NCBI GenBank assembly: GCA_024743255.1
Contig: JANSWY010000005.1
Location: 62,001 to 126,000 of the forward strand
DNA: 64,000 bases
Direction of reading: 5' to 3'
Origin: a bacterium
Lineage (GTDB): Bacteria > Bacteroidota > Bacteroidia > Cytophagales > Cyclobacteriaceae
In this document: in pieces, positions 18,541-27,095 of the stretch
How positions within the stretch are numbered: position 1 is the stretch's first letter
How the letters are laid out: the number at the start of each line of letters is the position of its first letter
Program-made: the position numbers and the translations under genes
The notes under the pieces: generated by a model
Told to the model about the DNA's origin: nothing
The model's input: the letters and a program-made list of their open reading frames with translations, nothing else
Databases searched by the model: none

Positions 18541-19605
18541 ATGAACAATTCCGGTAAATACATAGCAATAATCGCTCAAGCCATCCTTTGGGTATTGCTT
18601 ATTTATTTTGGAATTCAAAACTTCAGCGTTAGGTTTTTCACGTTTAAATCAATTGATGGCTCTGTAGAATATATTAGAGATTTCAATTGGCCTTATGCCA
18701 ATTATATTATCTGGGATACTTCTCTTAAAATGGTCTTATTCTATGGTTTGACATTAGTGGTATTTCCTAAAAAGAGAGCAACAAAAAGGACAAGTGATAA
18801 GCTTATACCTACATCGATTTTTATCTTCACCCTCATAATTGGTCTTTCCGGAATATTAATACTCAAATCGTACGAACCGGAAAAATTCATGGCAAAACCA
18901 TTTGCACTTATTGGTTACTCGATGTTAATTCATCTGTTCGTTCTTATTTGTGCTTATGCCTACCGGCTTATTCAAAATCAGAGGGAACAGGAAGAATTCT
19001 CTCGCAAGGCGAAGGAAGAACAAGTAAAGTCAGAATTACAGTTTTTAAAGAATCAAACCAACCCACATTTTCTATTCAACACATTAAATAATTTATACGC
19101 AGAAGCAAGGAAGCAACCAAATGAGTCACTCACTGATGGCATCTCCAGATTATCCCATTTGATGAGATATATGATCTATGATTCCAACGTTGAGAAAATA
19201 AGCCTGAAGAAAGAAATTGAGTTCTTGAAAAGTTATATTGAACTTGAAAAACTTAGACTAAGTGATGATGATCCGATTTCTATTGAATTGGAATGTAATG
19301 ATTATAACTCAGAGACAATGATTGCTCCTCTTCTATTTATTCCTTTTGTAGAGAATGCTTTCAAACATGGGTTGGATTTAGATGAAGAATCGTATATCAA
19401 AATCAGTTTGATAACAAGGATGGATGAATTAGAATTCAAAATTGCAAACAGCAATCACAAAACTGACAGAGCTCTGCATTATAGTGGAATTGGTTTACAT
19501 AATATAGAGCGTCGCTTAAAACTAATTTATGACACCAATTACAGCTTGGATGTAGATGACGGTTTAAATGAATTTTCTGTAACCCTAAAATTAAAGATTG
19601 GGTGA
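18541..19605 (+). CDS. LytS-like sensor histidine kinase
   Basis: A 354-residue membrane kinase with about four hydrophobic segments in residues 8-140 (near 8-26, 58-75, 92-109 and 122-140) and no other sensor domain. A coiled linker (about 145-170) leads to the His_kinase domain with His176 in NPHFLFNTLNNL. The ATPase part shows FVENAFKHGL and GIGLHNIERRLKLIY. Its stop overlaps the GTG start of the LytTR gene by 4 nt. The three genes 18541-20689 form one coupled operon. The signal is unknown. Confidence 0.91.
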   Translation: MNNSGKYIAIIAQAILWVLLIYFGIQNFSVRFFTFKSIDGSVEYIRDFNWPYANYIIWDTSLKMVLFYGLTLVVFPKKRATKRTSDKLIPTSIFIFTLIIGLSGILILKSYEPEKFMAKPFALIGYSMLIHLFVLICAYAYRLIQNQREQEEFSRKAKEEQVKSELQFLKNQTNPHFLFNTLNNLYAEARKQPNESLTDGISRLSHLMRYMIYDSNVEKISLKKEIEFLKSYIELEKLRLSDDDPISIELECNDYNSETMIAPLLFIPFVENAFKHGLDLDEESYIKISLITRMDELEFKIANSNHKTDRALHYSGIGLHNIERRLKLIYDTNYSLDVDDGLNEFSVTLKLKIG

Positions 19606-20318
19606 TCAAGTGTATAGCAGTAGATGATGAACCAAGGGCATTGGATATCATACAAGAGTACGTTAATGATACACCCTACCTGGAGCTCCTGGCAACTTTC
19701 AGGAATCCTAAGGAGGCATTTCAATATGTAATGGATAATGAAGTTGATTTACTATTTCTTGACATCAATATGCCCAAGATGACTGGAATGCAATTCATCA
19801 AATCCCTGCCAATTCGTCCATATGTTATTTTAACTACTGCGTACTCTGAGTATGCCGTTGAAGGTTTTGGTCTTGAGGTGACGGACTACCTTTTAAAACC
19901 AATAGAGTTTAGCAGATTTCAACAAGCAGCGTCAAAAGTCTATAAATCACTCAATAAGGTTAACACTACTGTAGTTGCTAAAGAAACAGTCTCTAGCGAA
20001 CGAAATCAATACCTGTTCATCAAAGATGGCCATCAGTTAAAAAGAATTGACTTTGTAGAAATAATGTTTCTTAAAGGGGCAGGAAATTATGTTGAAGTGC
20101 ATACAACTGAGAAGATGACATTAGCTTTATCAAGTATGACTGAGATCATGGATCAATTAGATAACCAACAATTTGTTAGAATTCATAAGTCTTATATTGT
20201 TAATCTTGCCAAGATTGACTCAGTTGAACATCACCGAATAAATATTGGAGAACACAAACTACCCATCAGTGAGAACTATCGGGAGTTGTTTTATGAAAAA
20301 GTGAAATTCCCTCGCTAA
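19602..20318 (+). CDS. LytTR-family response regulator
   Basis: A 238-residue regulator starting at a GTG that overlaps the kinase stop (GTGA). The receiver domain has VDDEP, phosphoacceptor Asp54 (FLDINMPKM), TTAYSEYA and DYLLKPIEF. The LytTR DNA-binding domain spans about 130-235 (RIHKSYIVNLAKID). Partner of the preceding kinase. Its stop shares one base with the start of the DUF3574 gene (TAATG), so the downstream lipoprotein is translationally coupled. A likely binding site is the 21-bp-spaced repeat at 18447-18475. Confidence 0.92.
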   Translation: MIKCIAVDDEPRALDIIQEYVNDTPYLELLATFRNPKEAFQYVMDNEVDLLFLDINMPKMTGMQFIKSLPIRPYVILTTAYSEYAVEGFGLEVTDYLLKPIEFSRFQQAASKVYKSLNKVNTTVVAKETVSSERNQYLFIKDGHQLKRIDFVEIMFLKGAGNYVEVHTTEKMTLALSSMTEIMDQLDNQQFVRIHKSYIVNLAKIDSVEHHRINIGEHKLPISENYRELFYEKVKFPR

Positions 20319-20689
20319 TGAAGATCAAGGTTTTAACTATCATTTTAATCATTGCCTGTTTCGGATGTCGTAGCACCTCTGGATATGTCAGAACTGAATT
20401 ATACTTTGGGTTGTCAAATTCAGATGGACCAATTCCTTATGGAGATTGGGAGATATTCAAAGAGAATCATGTCAACAAGATACTCACCGGCTACACAGAA
20501 GTAACGGCAAAAGGATATTGGAGAAATAGTGAAGGAGAAGAGTTTCCTGAAAATTCCATTATGCTTATTTACCTTCACAAACAGGATGAAGTCAACAAGC
20601 TCGATTCACTTATCAATCTTTACAAAACTCAATTCCAACAGGAAAGTGTGTTACAAGTCGACGTTCCGGTCAGGGCCTACTTCAAATGA
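20318..20689 (+). CDS. DUF3574-family lipoprotein
   Basis: A 123-residue predicted lipoprotein (MKIKVLTIILIIACFGC; lipobox Cys17). The mature part matches the pattern I know for DUF3574: RTELYFGLS near the start, GDWEIFKENHV, GYWRNSEGEEF, and a C-terminal LINLYKTQFQQESVLQVDVP. The biochemical role of this family is not established. The start overlaps the stop of the LytTR gene by one base, so it is made together with the kinase and regulator. It may be a periplasmic accessory or sensor component of that system; this is inference. Confidence 0.78.
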   Translation: MKIKVLTIILIIACFGCRSTSGYVRTELYFGLSNSDGPIPYGDWEIFKENHVNKILTGYTEVTAKGYWRNSEGEEFPENSIMLIYLHKQDEVNKLDSLINLYKTQFQQESVLQVDVPVRAYFK

Positions 20690-20721
20690 TAAAACAAGAA
20701 AACCCTGATAAATACCAGGGT
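20690..20721 (-). terminator. Intrinsic terminator after the GH5 gene
   Basis: ACCCTG (20702-20707) pairs with CAGGGT (20716-20721) across an 8-nt loop. Read on the minus strand it is followed by TTTTCTTGTTTT, as expected for the end of the GH5 transcript. The same stem is also placed to help end the plus-strand DUF3574 transcript, though it lacks a T-run in that direction. Confidence 0.65.
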
Positions 20722-20752
20722 CTTCCAAAACAACTAATTTGTGCGATAGCAT

Positions 20753-23548
20753 CTAAATCTTTACAAACCTTATAGTTTGAATATCCTCACCAACCAACTG
20801 CAACAAATACACACCATTTCGAATATCAGATATATCTATTTTTAGTTTTGAAGAATCCTTGATATCAGATCGAATCAAAGTTTTTCCTTCCATACTAACT
20901 ATTCTAAAAGATCTTACACCGTCTGAAACACCTTGAATATTCAATGAGCTTCTAGCCGGAATAGGATAAACGGATATAGGACTCTGAGTCTCATTAATAT
21001 CTTCATCGTCTACCCTACCATTAGTAATTGAGCTGATTTCAAACCAGTTTAGATTCCATCCTCCTTGTGGAATGCTAATTGCTATATCCTGAATTCCGGC
21101 ATCAAGAGAAACGTTGTGTGATATAGTAGTCCAATTTTGCCAACCACCTGTTCCTGGAACTGCGATTGTTCCATAAATAGTACCACCACCAGCTTGTTCC
21201 AATTGCAGCTCTCCCCCTGATCCATTGCTGGCTACACGATATGAGACAGTGTAACTACCAGAAGATGGTATGTTAATATCGTGGAATGACATCCAATCAC
21301 CATTGTCAAGCCATCCTACATTTAATCCGCCACCAGCATCTGAAGTTGTCTCAGTTTGTACACCATCCATTGCAGAGAAGTCTTCAGCTTGTATAAGTTG
21401 CGACCATGATGGGTTTGATCCGCCATTGTCAATCAAAACCACATTATCTATGATTACATCCCCGAAAGCTCCTCCGAGATTAAATAGAACCCGAGAGTTA
21501 AAATCTGAGACATCATTCATGGTGAATGTGTAGCCATAGGATTCCATTTGATTGCTAAGCCCAAAACTCTCACTATTATATGATGTCCATGGATCTCCGT
21601 TTTTCTCAACGTTTACCTCTATTGATCTACTTGAATTTGATCTTGCTTCAAAAGTCAATGAATAAGAATGCCCTTGCTCAATTGTTATTCCACCCTGATA
21701 CCACTGAACATGCCAATTGGCGGTTCCTCCATTAGATACAGATCCATTAAACTCACCATTTGTCACTGATAATGTAGCATCAGCAGCACTATTAACATAA
21801 CTTGACCAATCAGAGTCTCCATTTACGAAATTCCCATTGGATAGCATATTTGCGGAGTTATCAACTACCGTCACGGTAACCTGATCAGTGAACCCTGAGA
21901 TTGAAGCACTAACCAGAAAAGTTCCTACAGATGAAGCTATAAATACTCCATTCGCGTCTGCTCCAGACCAATTAGGATTGACATTAACGGGATTACCACA
22001 TCCATCAAAACCTTCTACTTCAAAATCAATTGTCTGGCCTATTTCTAAAGTTGAATTCCCTGGTGTGATTTCAATACTCGAAAGATTTGGATCATTGCAC
22101 CCGCTATTAAAATCCAGATAATTAATATTAAAACCATCTGTTTGGGCCTCAATTCTTAAAATATGCTCCCCCTGAGTAAGGTTAATTGAATTAGATTCAG
22201 TTATCCAGTTTTGCCAACCAGCAGTACCATTAAAAGTTATTGTATCTACAATTGAGCCGTCTAACAGGACATTAAATGATTTGGAAGCCGAACCTGCTGC
22301 AGCCACTCTAAAATCAACCTGATAAGCACCGTTATTCTGAACATTTATTAAGTATTCCATCCAATCACCTGTATCAATCCAGCCAACATTAAGTCCACCC
22401 CCACTATCACTGGTATTTTCTGTCTGTACACCAGATTGGACACACCATTGTTCTGCTTCTAATCTACCAGGTATATTTACTGAACTACATGAAATTGGAT
22501 CCCCACCTTTCCAGGGCCAATTAATCATGAGGTCTTGTAAGTAAAAGCCTGGTCCTCTCAGAGTATAAGGACCATTTCCAGGGGTTCCCGGTTCAAAGAT
22601 TGACCATTGCCAATCTCCATCTGCTATTTTATCATTTACAGACCACATGCAATGGCTAATTCTATTATCCTGCAAAAACTGCATCCAAATATCACTTTCC
22701 GGATTTGGTGCAGCTTCTGAAGGTCCCCATTCTGTTGCGAATACTGCTGCTCCGTTATTCATGGCTGTAATTACATTATCTCTTAGCTGCTGTCGGTGAA
22801 ATTCTCCTATTCCCGGATCATCAGGGTAAAAATGGATTGTATAAGCAATGTTTGGATCATTAATTTGATTGGTAGAAGCATCATCTGGTCTTTGGGACCA
22901 GGTCTCTGTGCCTACAATGATCAGGTTATCAGGATCATGTTGTCTTATACTGTTGATCACATCCACTGCATATGGCCGAATATCTGTATGCCAATTATTC
23001 TGTGTGGGCTCATTCCAAATTTCATAAATGATATTAGGTTGATGCCCATATTTTTGAGCCATTTCCGAGAAAAAGGCTTGGGCCTCAGTTTTCCAATCTC
23101 TTGTATCCCCTTCAACGTGCCAATCTATTATAACATAAATACCCCTGGCAATTGCTTGTTGTATTACCGCTTCTACAATTGCCTTTTGACCAGATTGATC
23201 CTGCAAATATCCACCTGGAACAGCAGTTGCATGAGTACTTATTCCCATTGCTGCTCTAACAATGGATGTCTGCATTTCATCAACCAAGAAATCAACTGAA
23301 TTAGAATTATAATAAGTGCCACCCCAATTACTCCAGAAATAGCTGTTCCCTGCCAGGGATATTTGTTCTCCATCCTCTGCACAAATGTGAGATCCGAACT
23401 TTTGAAGTCTACCATACTTTTCTACAACAGTCTGAGCTGAAGCGGAAATACTCATGATAACAATCATTATGGCAACTAAGAGTATTCTTAATTGCCCATA
23501 ACTGTTTTGAATGATCCAACCACGGATCTTAGTACTACTACTTTTCAT
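20753..23548 (-). CDS. Multimodular GH5 endoglucanase with carbohydrate-binding modules and T9SS signal
   Basis: A 931-residue secreted cellulase. A long signal peptide ends near residue 39 (SISASAQ). The GH5 catalytic domain at about 45-340 carries the acid/base Glu180 (EIWNEPTQNNW) and nucleophile Glu273 (FATEWGPSE), as in subfamily-2-like endoglucanases. Then follow a CBM6 (about 360-485, RLEAEQW and GDWMEYLINV), a bacterial Ig-like domain (about 490-565), a CBM4/9-like jelly roll (about 572-715), a second CBM6 (about 722-845, GDWMSFHDINI), and a type IX sorting domain (about 862-931, VYPIPARSSLNIQG). It should cut beta-1,4-glucan outside the cell while bound to it. The gene is divergent from the propeller/LuxR regulator, across a 595-bp region with structured elements. 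Confidence 0.93.
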   Translation of the reverse strand: MKSSSTKIRGWIIQNSYGQLRILLVAIMIVIMSISASAQTVVEKYGRLQKFGSHICAEDGEQISLAGNSYFWSNWGGTYYNSNSVDFLVDEMQTSIVRAAMGISTHATAVPGGYLQDQSGQKAIVEAVIQQAIARGIYVIIDWHVEGDTRDWKTEAQAFFSEMAQKYGHQPNIIYEIWNEPTQNNWHTDIRPYAVDVINSIRQHDPDNLIIVGTETWSQRPDDASTNQINDPNIAYTIHFYPDDPGIGEFHRQQLRDNVITAMNNGAAVFATEWGPSEAAPNPESDIWMQFLQDNRISHCMWSVNDKIADGDWQWSIFEPGTPGNGPYTLRGPGFYLQDLMINWPWKGGDPISCSSVNIPGRLEAEQWCVQSGVQTENTSDSGGGLNVGWIDTGDWMEYLINVQNNGAYQVDFRVAAAGSASKSFNVLLDGSIVDTITFNGTAGWQNWITESNSINLTQGEHILRIEAQTDGFNINYLDFNSGCNDPNLSSIEITPGNSTLEIGQTIDFEVEGFDGCGNPVNVNPNWSGADANGVFIASSVGTFLVSASISGFTDQVTVTVVDNSANMLSNGNFVNGDSDWSSYVNSAADATLSVTNGEFNGSVSNGGTANWHVQWYQGGITIEQGHSYSLTFEARSNSSRSIEVNVEKNGDPWTSYNSESFGLSNQMESYGYTFTMNDVSDFNSRVLFNLGGAFGDVIIDNVVLIDNGGSNPSWSQLIQAEDFSAMDGVQTETTSDAGGGLNVGWLDNGDWMSFHDINIPSSGSYTVSYRVASNGSGGELQLEQAGGGTIYGTIAVPGTGGWQNWTTISHNVSLDAGIQDIAISIPQGGWNLNWFEISSITNGRVDDEDINETQSPISVYPIPARSSLNIQGVSDGVRSFRIVSMEGKTLIRSDIKDSSKLKIDISDIRNGVYLLQLVGEDIQTIRFVKI

Positions 23549-23661
23549 ATTTATATAGGTTTAGATTTAATTCCTTGAATAAACTCATAACTGATGGGCC
23601 AATAAAATTGAAAAGACTGGTAAAGGATTGGTATTTGGATTCTTCCTTATGTGACTGGAAT

Positions 23662-23706
23662 ACATTACTAATTATTAAGTAATGTTCGAGCCTTATCGTT
23701 AAGGCT
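23662..23706 (-). promoter_or_regulatory. Two tandem hairpins in the GH5 leader
   Basis: ACATTACT/AGTAATGT (23662-23669 with 23678-23685, 8-nt loop) and AGCCTTA/TAAGGCT (23689-23695 with 23700-23706, 4-nt loop TCGT) are both perfect and only 3 nt apart. They lie about 115-160 nt upstream of the GH5 start. They may form a structured 5' leader, a terminator-like attenuator, or operators. Confidence 0.45.
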
Positions 23707-24082
23707 ATTATGATACCTTTGAGTACCACAAGTATCTCACTCTCTCTGCTCATACTTAAATTATTGGTTTTAGTCTTTCTGAATTACAAGACTTTCCAAA
23801 CAAAGCATTACAAGCAACCAACAGCAAATAATGACTATCTACATTTTTTCTATATCAAGTCTCTTAAGAGTCTCTATAGATAAGTAGTAACCATTATTTG
23901 TAATCCATCCTATACTACATTAATACGTTATTGTAATAGAAAAACTGTCTTTTTAGCTTCTAATGAGGATTTATCCATTATTCTTGATGTTGTTCTTTAA
24001 TATCTAACTAATTCGAAGAAAAGCGATGTAATTCACTTTGTAGTATGGTTTTCTATGCATCAAACCCCCTTGATGATTGGAA

Positions 24083-24090
24083 TAAATTTG
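24083..24090 (+). promoter_or_regulatory. -7 box TAAATTTG before the propeller/LuxR gene
   Basis: An exact TAnnTTTG match 53 nt upstream of the GTG start at 24144. No TTG is found at the normal -33 distance, so the call rests on one element. Confidence 0.4.
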
Positions 24091-24143
24091 TAGTAGCTTT
24101 TATATTATGTAGATAATATTAGTCGTGAACATAATCAAAGTGA

Positions 24144-27095
24144 GTGAGGAGATTAATTACCATTTTATTTTTGGTTAGTCAAATCTCAATCCAGGTCTGT
24201 ATTGCGCAGAAAACAATGAAATTTGAACACTTTTCTGTTAGAGATGGGCTATCGGATGAAATCGTGACTAGCATTATTCAGGATCAACAAGGTTTTATTT
24301 GGTTTGGTACCTATAAAGGTCTCAATCGCTTTGATGGTCAAAAAACCAAACAGTATCAATACAATCCAGACAACCCAAATTCAATACATGCTAACATGGT
24401 ATCTTGTTTGTTTGAAGATCACCTAGGATACATCTGGATTGGCAGTTTCTCGAATGGCATTAGCAAATACGATCCAAGCACAGGTAATTTTATCGATTTT
24501 GATTCAGGTTTAGCGGATAGCACTACATTAACTGATCACAGTATTAGAGTAATTTTTGAAGATCAGGATCAGGAACTTTGGATTGGAACTGAATTTGGTC
24601 TTAGCAGATATGACAATGTTAGAGACTTAGCACAGCAGTATATCTGTGACTCTACTAACTGTAGTGGAACCATTAACGGAAAGACAGTTTATGATGTAAT
24701 ATCAGATAAGAATGGTAATATTTGGATAGCAACAGAAAACAAGCAGCTATGCCTATTGAATAAGTCAACCGGACTATTTGAATATGTTACCTACACAGAT
24801 TTAGAACTACCAAACAAGGATGACCATGTCCTGAAAAATTTACATTTCCAGAACGATAGTATTCTTTGGGTTGCCAGTAATCATGGTGGTTTATCAAAAC
24901 TCAATATTCATTCTAGAAAATACAAGAGCTACCCTCCCACTGGTGATGAAACTGGTCCCAGCTCCCAGCAAATTAGAGACATCATTAATGTCGGTAATAC
25001 ACTTTGGTTAGCCACAGATGGCGCAGGGCTTGATGTCTTTGATCCACAAACTGAACAATTCCTCAACTTCAGGAATCAGAAGATTGATCAATACTCGCTC
25101 AGCAGCAATGTATTATGGGATTTTTATGTAGATCATCAGGATATAGTTTGGATAGCCACATACCAGGGAGGTGTAAATAAATATGATCCCGGAAGTAACT
25201 TGTTTGAACTTATTGAAAACAATCCAATCCAGAGTGAATCCATTCCCAACAACCCTATTCTAAGCATTTTTGAGAGTAATGATAATACCATTTGGGTTGG
25301 AACAGATTGGGGTGGCCTTTGTAAGATTTCAACTAATGGGAGCATAAAAACATACAACACATTGAATAGTGATCTAAAGACAGATGTCATTAAATCAATA
25401 GGCCAAACAAAGAATGGATATCTTTTACTTGGCTCCTACAATGATGGGTTAACATGTTTTGATCCAATCAAAGAGACTTTTCTCCAGTTTAAGCGCAATA
25501 AGAATCAGTTTTCCGGTCTAACCAGTAACCATGTCTGGGCCATTTATAACGATTCAGAGGACAGGATTTGGTTAGGAACTTTAGGAGGTGGAATTGTTGA
25601 ATTCAATGAATCTAAGAGGTTGTTTCAACCGATTGACTATAAATATGAAACAGGCGGACAATTACATATTTATCATGTTTTTGAAGATGGAAAATCTAAT
25701 TTATGGTTTAGTACTGATGATGGAATCATACTATATCAAAGGATTTCGGATGAATGGCAACACTTTAAATTGGATAGCTTGATTCCTGAGTCAAATCACG
25801 AAATCAATCAAGTAAAATCTGTTTTTGAAGATGACTACCGGAATCTATGGATTGCAACGGCAAGTGGACTTGTCAAGTACGATCAAAAAGACGAGACTTT
25901 TCATTTAATAGCTTCCAATCATGAGCTGCCAGAATTACCATTACTTCAGGTCAGTGATGGCGGCTATGGTAACTTAATGTTGGTTACGAAAACGTACATT
26001 ACAATTTATGATCCAATAAAAGAAAAATGTACTAGCTATAGAGTTTCAGATAATAATTTTCAGTACAATACCATTACACATACCAATCAAGGCAAGACTT
26101 TAATTGGCGGAACAAAGGGAATTACAGCATTTAACCCTTCTGATATTAGACCTAATAAACACTTACCTGAAGTTTATCTTACCAATATTCAAATCTTTAA
26201 CAAACCAGTAGATTTAAAGCAATCAATTGAACAAACAACACACCTTGACTTGCAATTCGATCAAAATACATTGACTTTCGAATTTGCTGCATTAAACTTT
26301 TCTGAGTCGAACAGAAATCTATACTCTTATCAATTAATGGGTTTTGACGAAGATTGGAGTTCTCCAGTGACAGAATCAATAGCAACTTACACGAATTTAG
26401 ACCCTGGTGATTACCAATTCAAAGTAAAGGCTTCCAATAACCACAATTTATGGAATGAAGAGGGTGCAACTTTGGCGATAACTATCAATCCTCCCTACTA
26501 CGCAACATGGTGGTTCAGGTCTGTTGCATCCCTTGTTGTTGGGGCAGTTCTTTTGATTATAATCAGATTAAGATTGCAACAAATCAAAAGACGATATGAA
26601 TACGAAAGAATAAGTAAAGAGCGAGAAGTTATTGCTATTAGGAACGATCAACTAAAAGAACAACTGGTATCCACCAAAAATGAGTTGAATAACATTACAA
26701 TGAGCTATATCCACAAAAATCAAAAGCTCCAACAGGTAAGATCAACTATATTCGATTCAGCTTCAAAGATCAATGGGCAAGAGAAGAGATTGTTAAACAG
26801 AATCATAAAGGACATTGACAGAGAGATGCAAGATCATGATTATTGGGATAAGTTTGAACATCAATTCAACCTATCCCATGATAACTTTCTTGATCGCTTT
26901 AAACAAAAGTATCCGGACCTAAGTAAAAGGGAACTACGCGTTTGCGCTTATCTAAGGATGGGACTAGATAACCAGGAAATAGCTACATTAATGAATGTAA
27001 CAATCCGCACGGTGGAAACATCCAGATATAGAATCAGAAAGAAAATCAATATGGAGGAAAGACAATCCTTTACCAAAATGATTTTGCGGTTCTGA
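24144..27095 (+). CDS. Propeller (Reg_prop/Y_Y_Y) membrane regulator with LuxR-type HTH
   Basis: 983 residues from a GTG start, with signal peptide 1-21 (ending VCIAQ). Residues about 28-690 are repeated Reg_prop-type blades with motifs such as GFIWFGTYKGLNRF and ILWVASNHGGL, forming a double periplasmic beta-propeller. A Y_Y_Y domain follows (about 705-785, YQLMGFDEDW). A membrane helix lies at about 790-808, then a coiled coil. The C-terminal HTH of LuxR/FixJ type is at about 922-983 (LSKRELRVCAYLRMGLDNQE, TVETSRYRIRKKI). There is no kinase domain, so it is a one-piece sensor and DNA-binding protein anchored in the inner membrane. By analogy with hybrid two-component systems it should sense a glycan fragment. 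Between GH5 and GH3 genes, it probably regulates them. Confidence 0.88.
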   Translation: MRRLITILFLVSQISIQVCIAQKTMKFEHFSVRDGLSDEIVTSIIQDQQGFIWFGTYKGLNRFDGQKTKQYQYNPDNPNSIHANMVSCLFEDHLGYIWIGSFSNGISKYDPSTGNFIDFDSGLADSTTLTDHSIRVIFEDQDQELWIGTEFGLSRYDNVRDLAQQYICDSTNCSGTINGKTVYDVISDKNGNIWIATENKQLCLLNKSTGLFEYVTYTDLELPNKDDHVLKNLHFQNDSILWVASNHGGLSKLNIHSRKYKSYPPTGDETGPSSQQIRDIINVGNTLWLATDGAGLDVFDPQTEQFLNFRNQKIDQYSLSSNVLWDFYVDHQDIVWIATYQGGVNKYDPGSNLFELIENNPIQSESIPNNPILSIFESNDNTIWVGTDWGGLCKISTNGSIKTYNTLNSDLKTDVIKSIGQTKNGYLLLGSYNDGLTCFDPIKETFLQFKRNKNQFSGLTSNHVWAIYNDSEDRIWLGTLGGGIVEFNESKRLFQPIDYKYETGGQLHIYHVFEDGKSNLWFSTDDGIILYQRISDEWQHFKLDSLIPESNHEINQVKSVFEDDYRNLWIATASGLVKYDQKDETFHLIASNHELPELPLLQVSDGGYGNLMLVTKTYITIYDPIKEKCTSYRVSDNNFQYNTITHTNQGKTLIGGTKGITAFNPSDIRPNKHLPEVYLTNIQIFNKPVDLKQSIEQTTHLDLQFDQNTLTFEFAALNFSESNRNLYSYQLMGFDEDWSSPVTESIATYTNLDPGDYQFKVKASNNHNLWNEEGATLAITINPPYYATWWFRSVASLVVGAVLLIIIRLRLQQIKRRYEYERISKEREVIAIRNDQLKEQLVSTKNELNNITMSYIHKNQKLQQVRSTIFDSASKINGQEKRLLNRIIKDIDREMQDHDYWDKFEHQFNLSHDNFLDRFKQKYPDLSKRELRVCAYLRMGLDNQEIATLMNVTIRTVETSRYRIRKKINMEERQSFTKMILRF

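Larger units (their letters stand above)
23549..24143. other. Long divergent intergenic region, GH5 / propeller regulator
   Basis: 595 bp with no convincing gene; a 71-codon minus-strand ORF at 23538-23753 overlaps the GH5 start and shows no recognisable protein. Features seen are two adjacent hairpins at 23662-23706 in the GH5 leader and a TAAATTTG box at 24083-24090 before the regulator. The length suggests complex control. Confidence 0.6.

Noticed and set aside
22796-23299. 167-codon plus-strand ORF
   Set aside because: It lies entirely within the catalytic domain of the GH5 gene on the other strand, which is certain from its active-site motifs.
23538-23753. 71-codon minus-strand ORF before the GH5 gene
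   Set aside because: It overlaps the GH5 start, crosses the two hairpins, and has no recognisable protein features.
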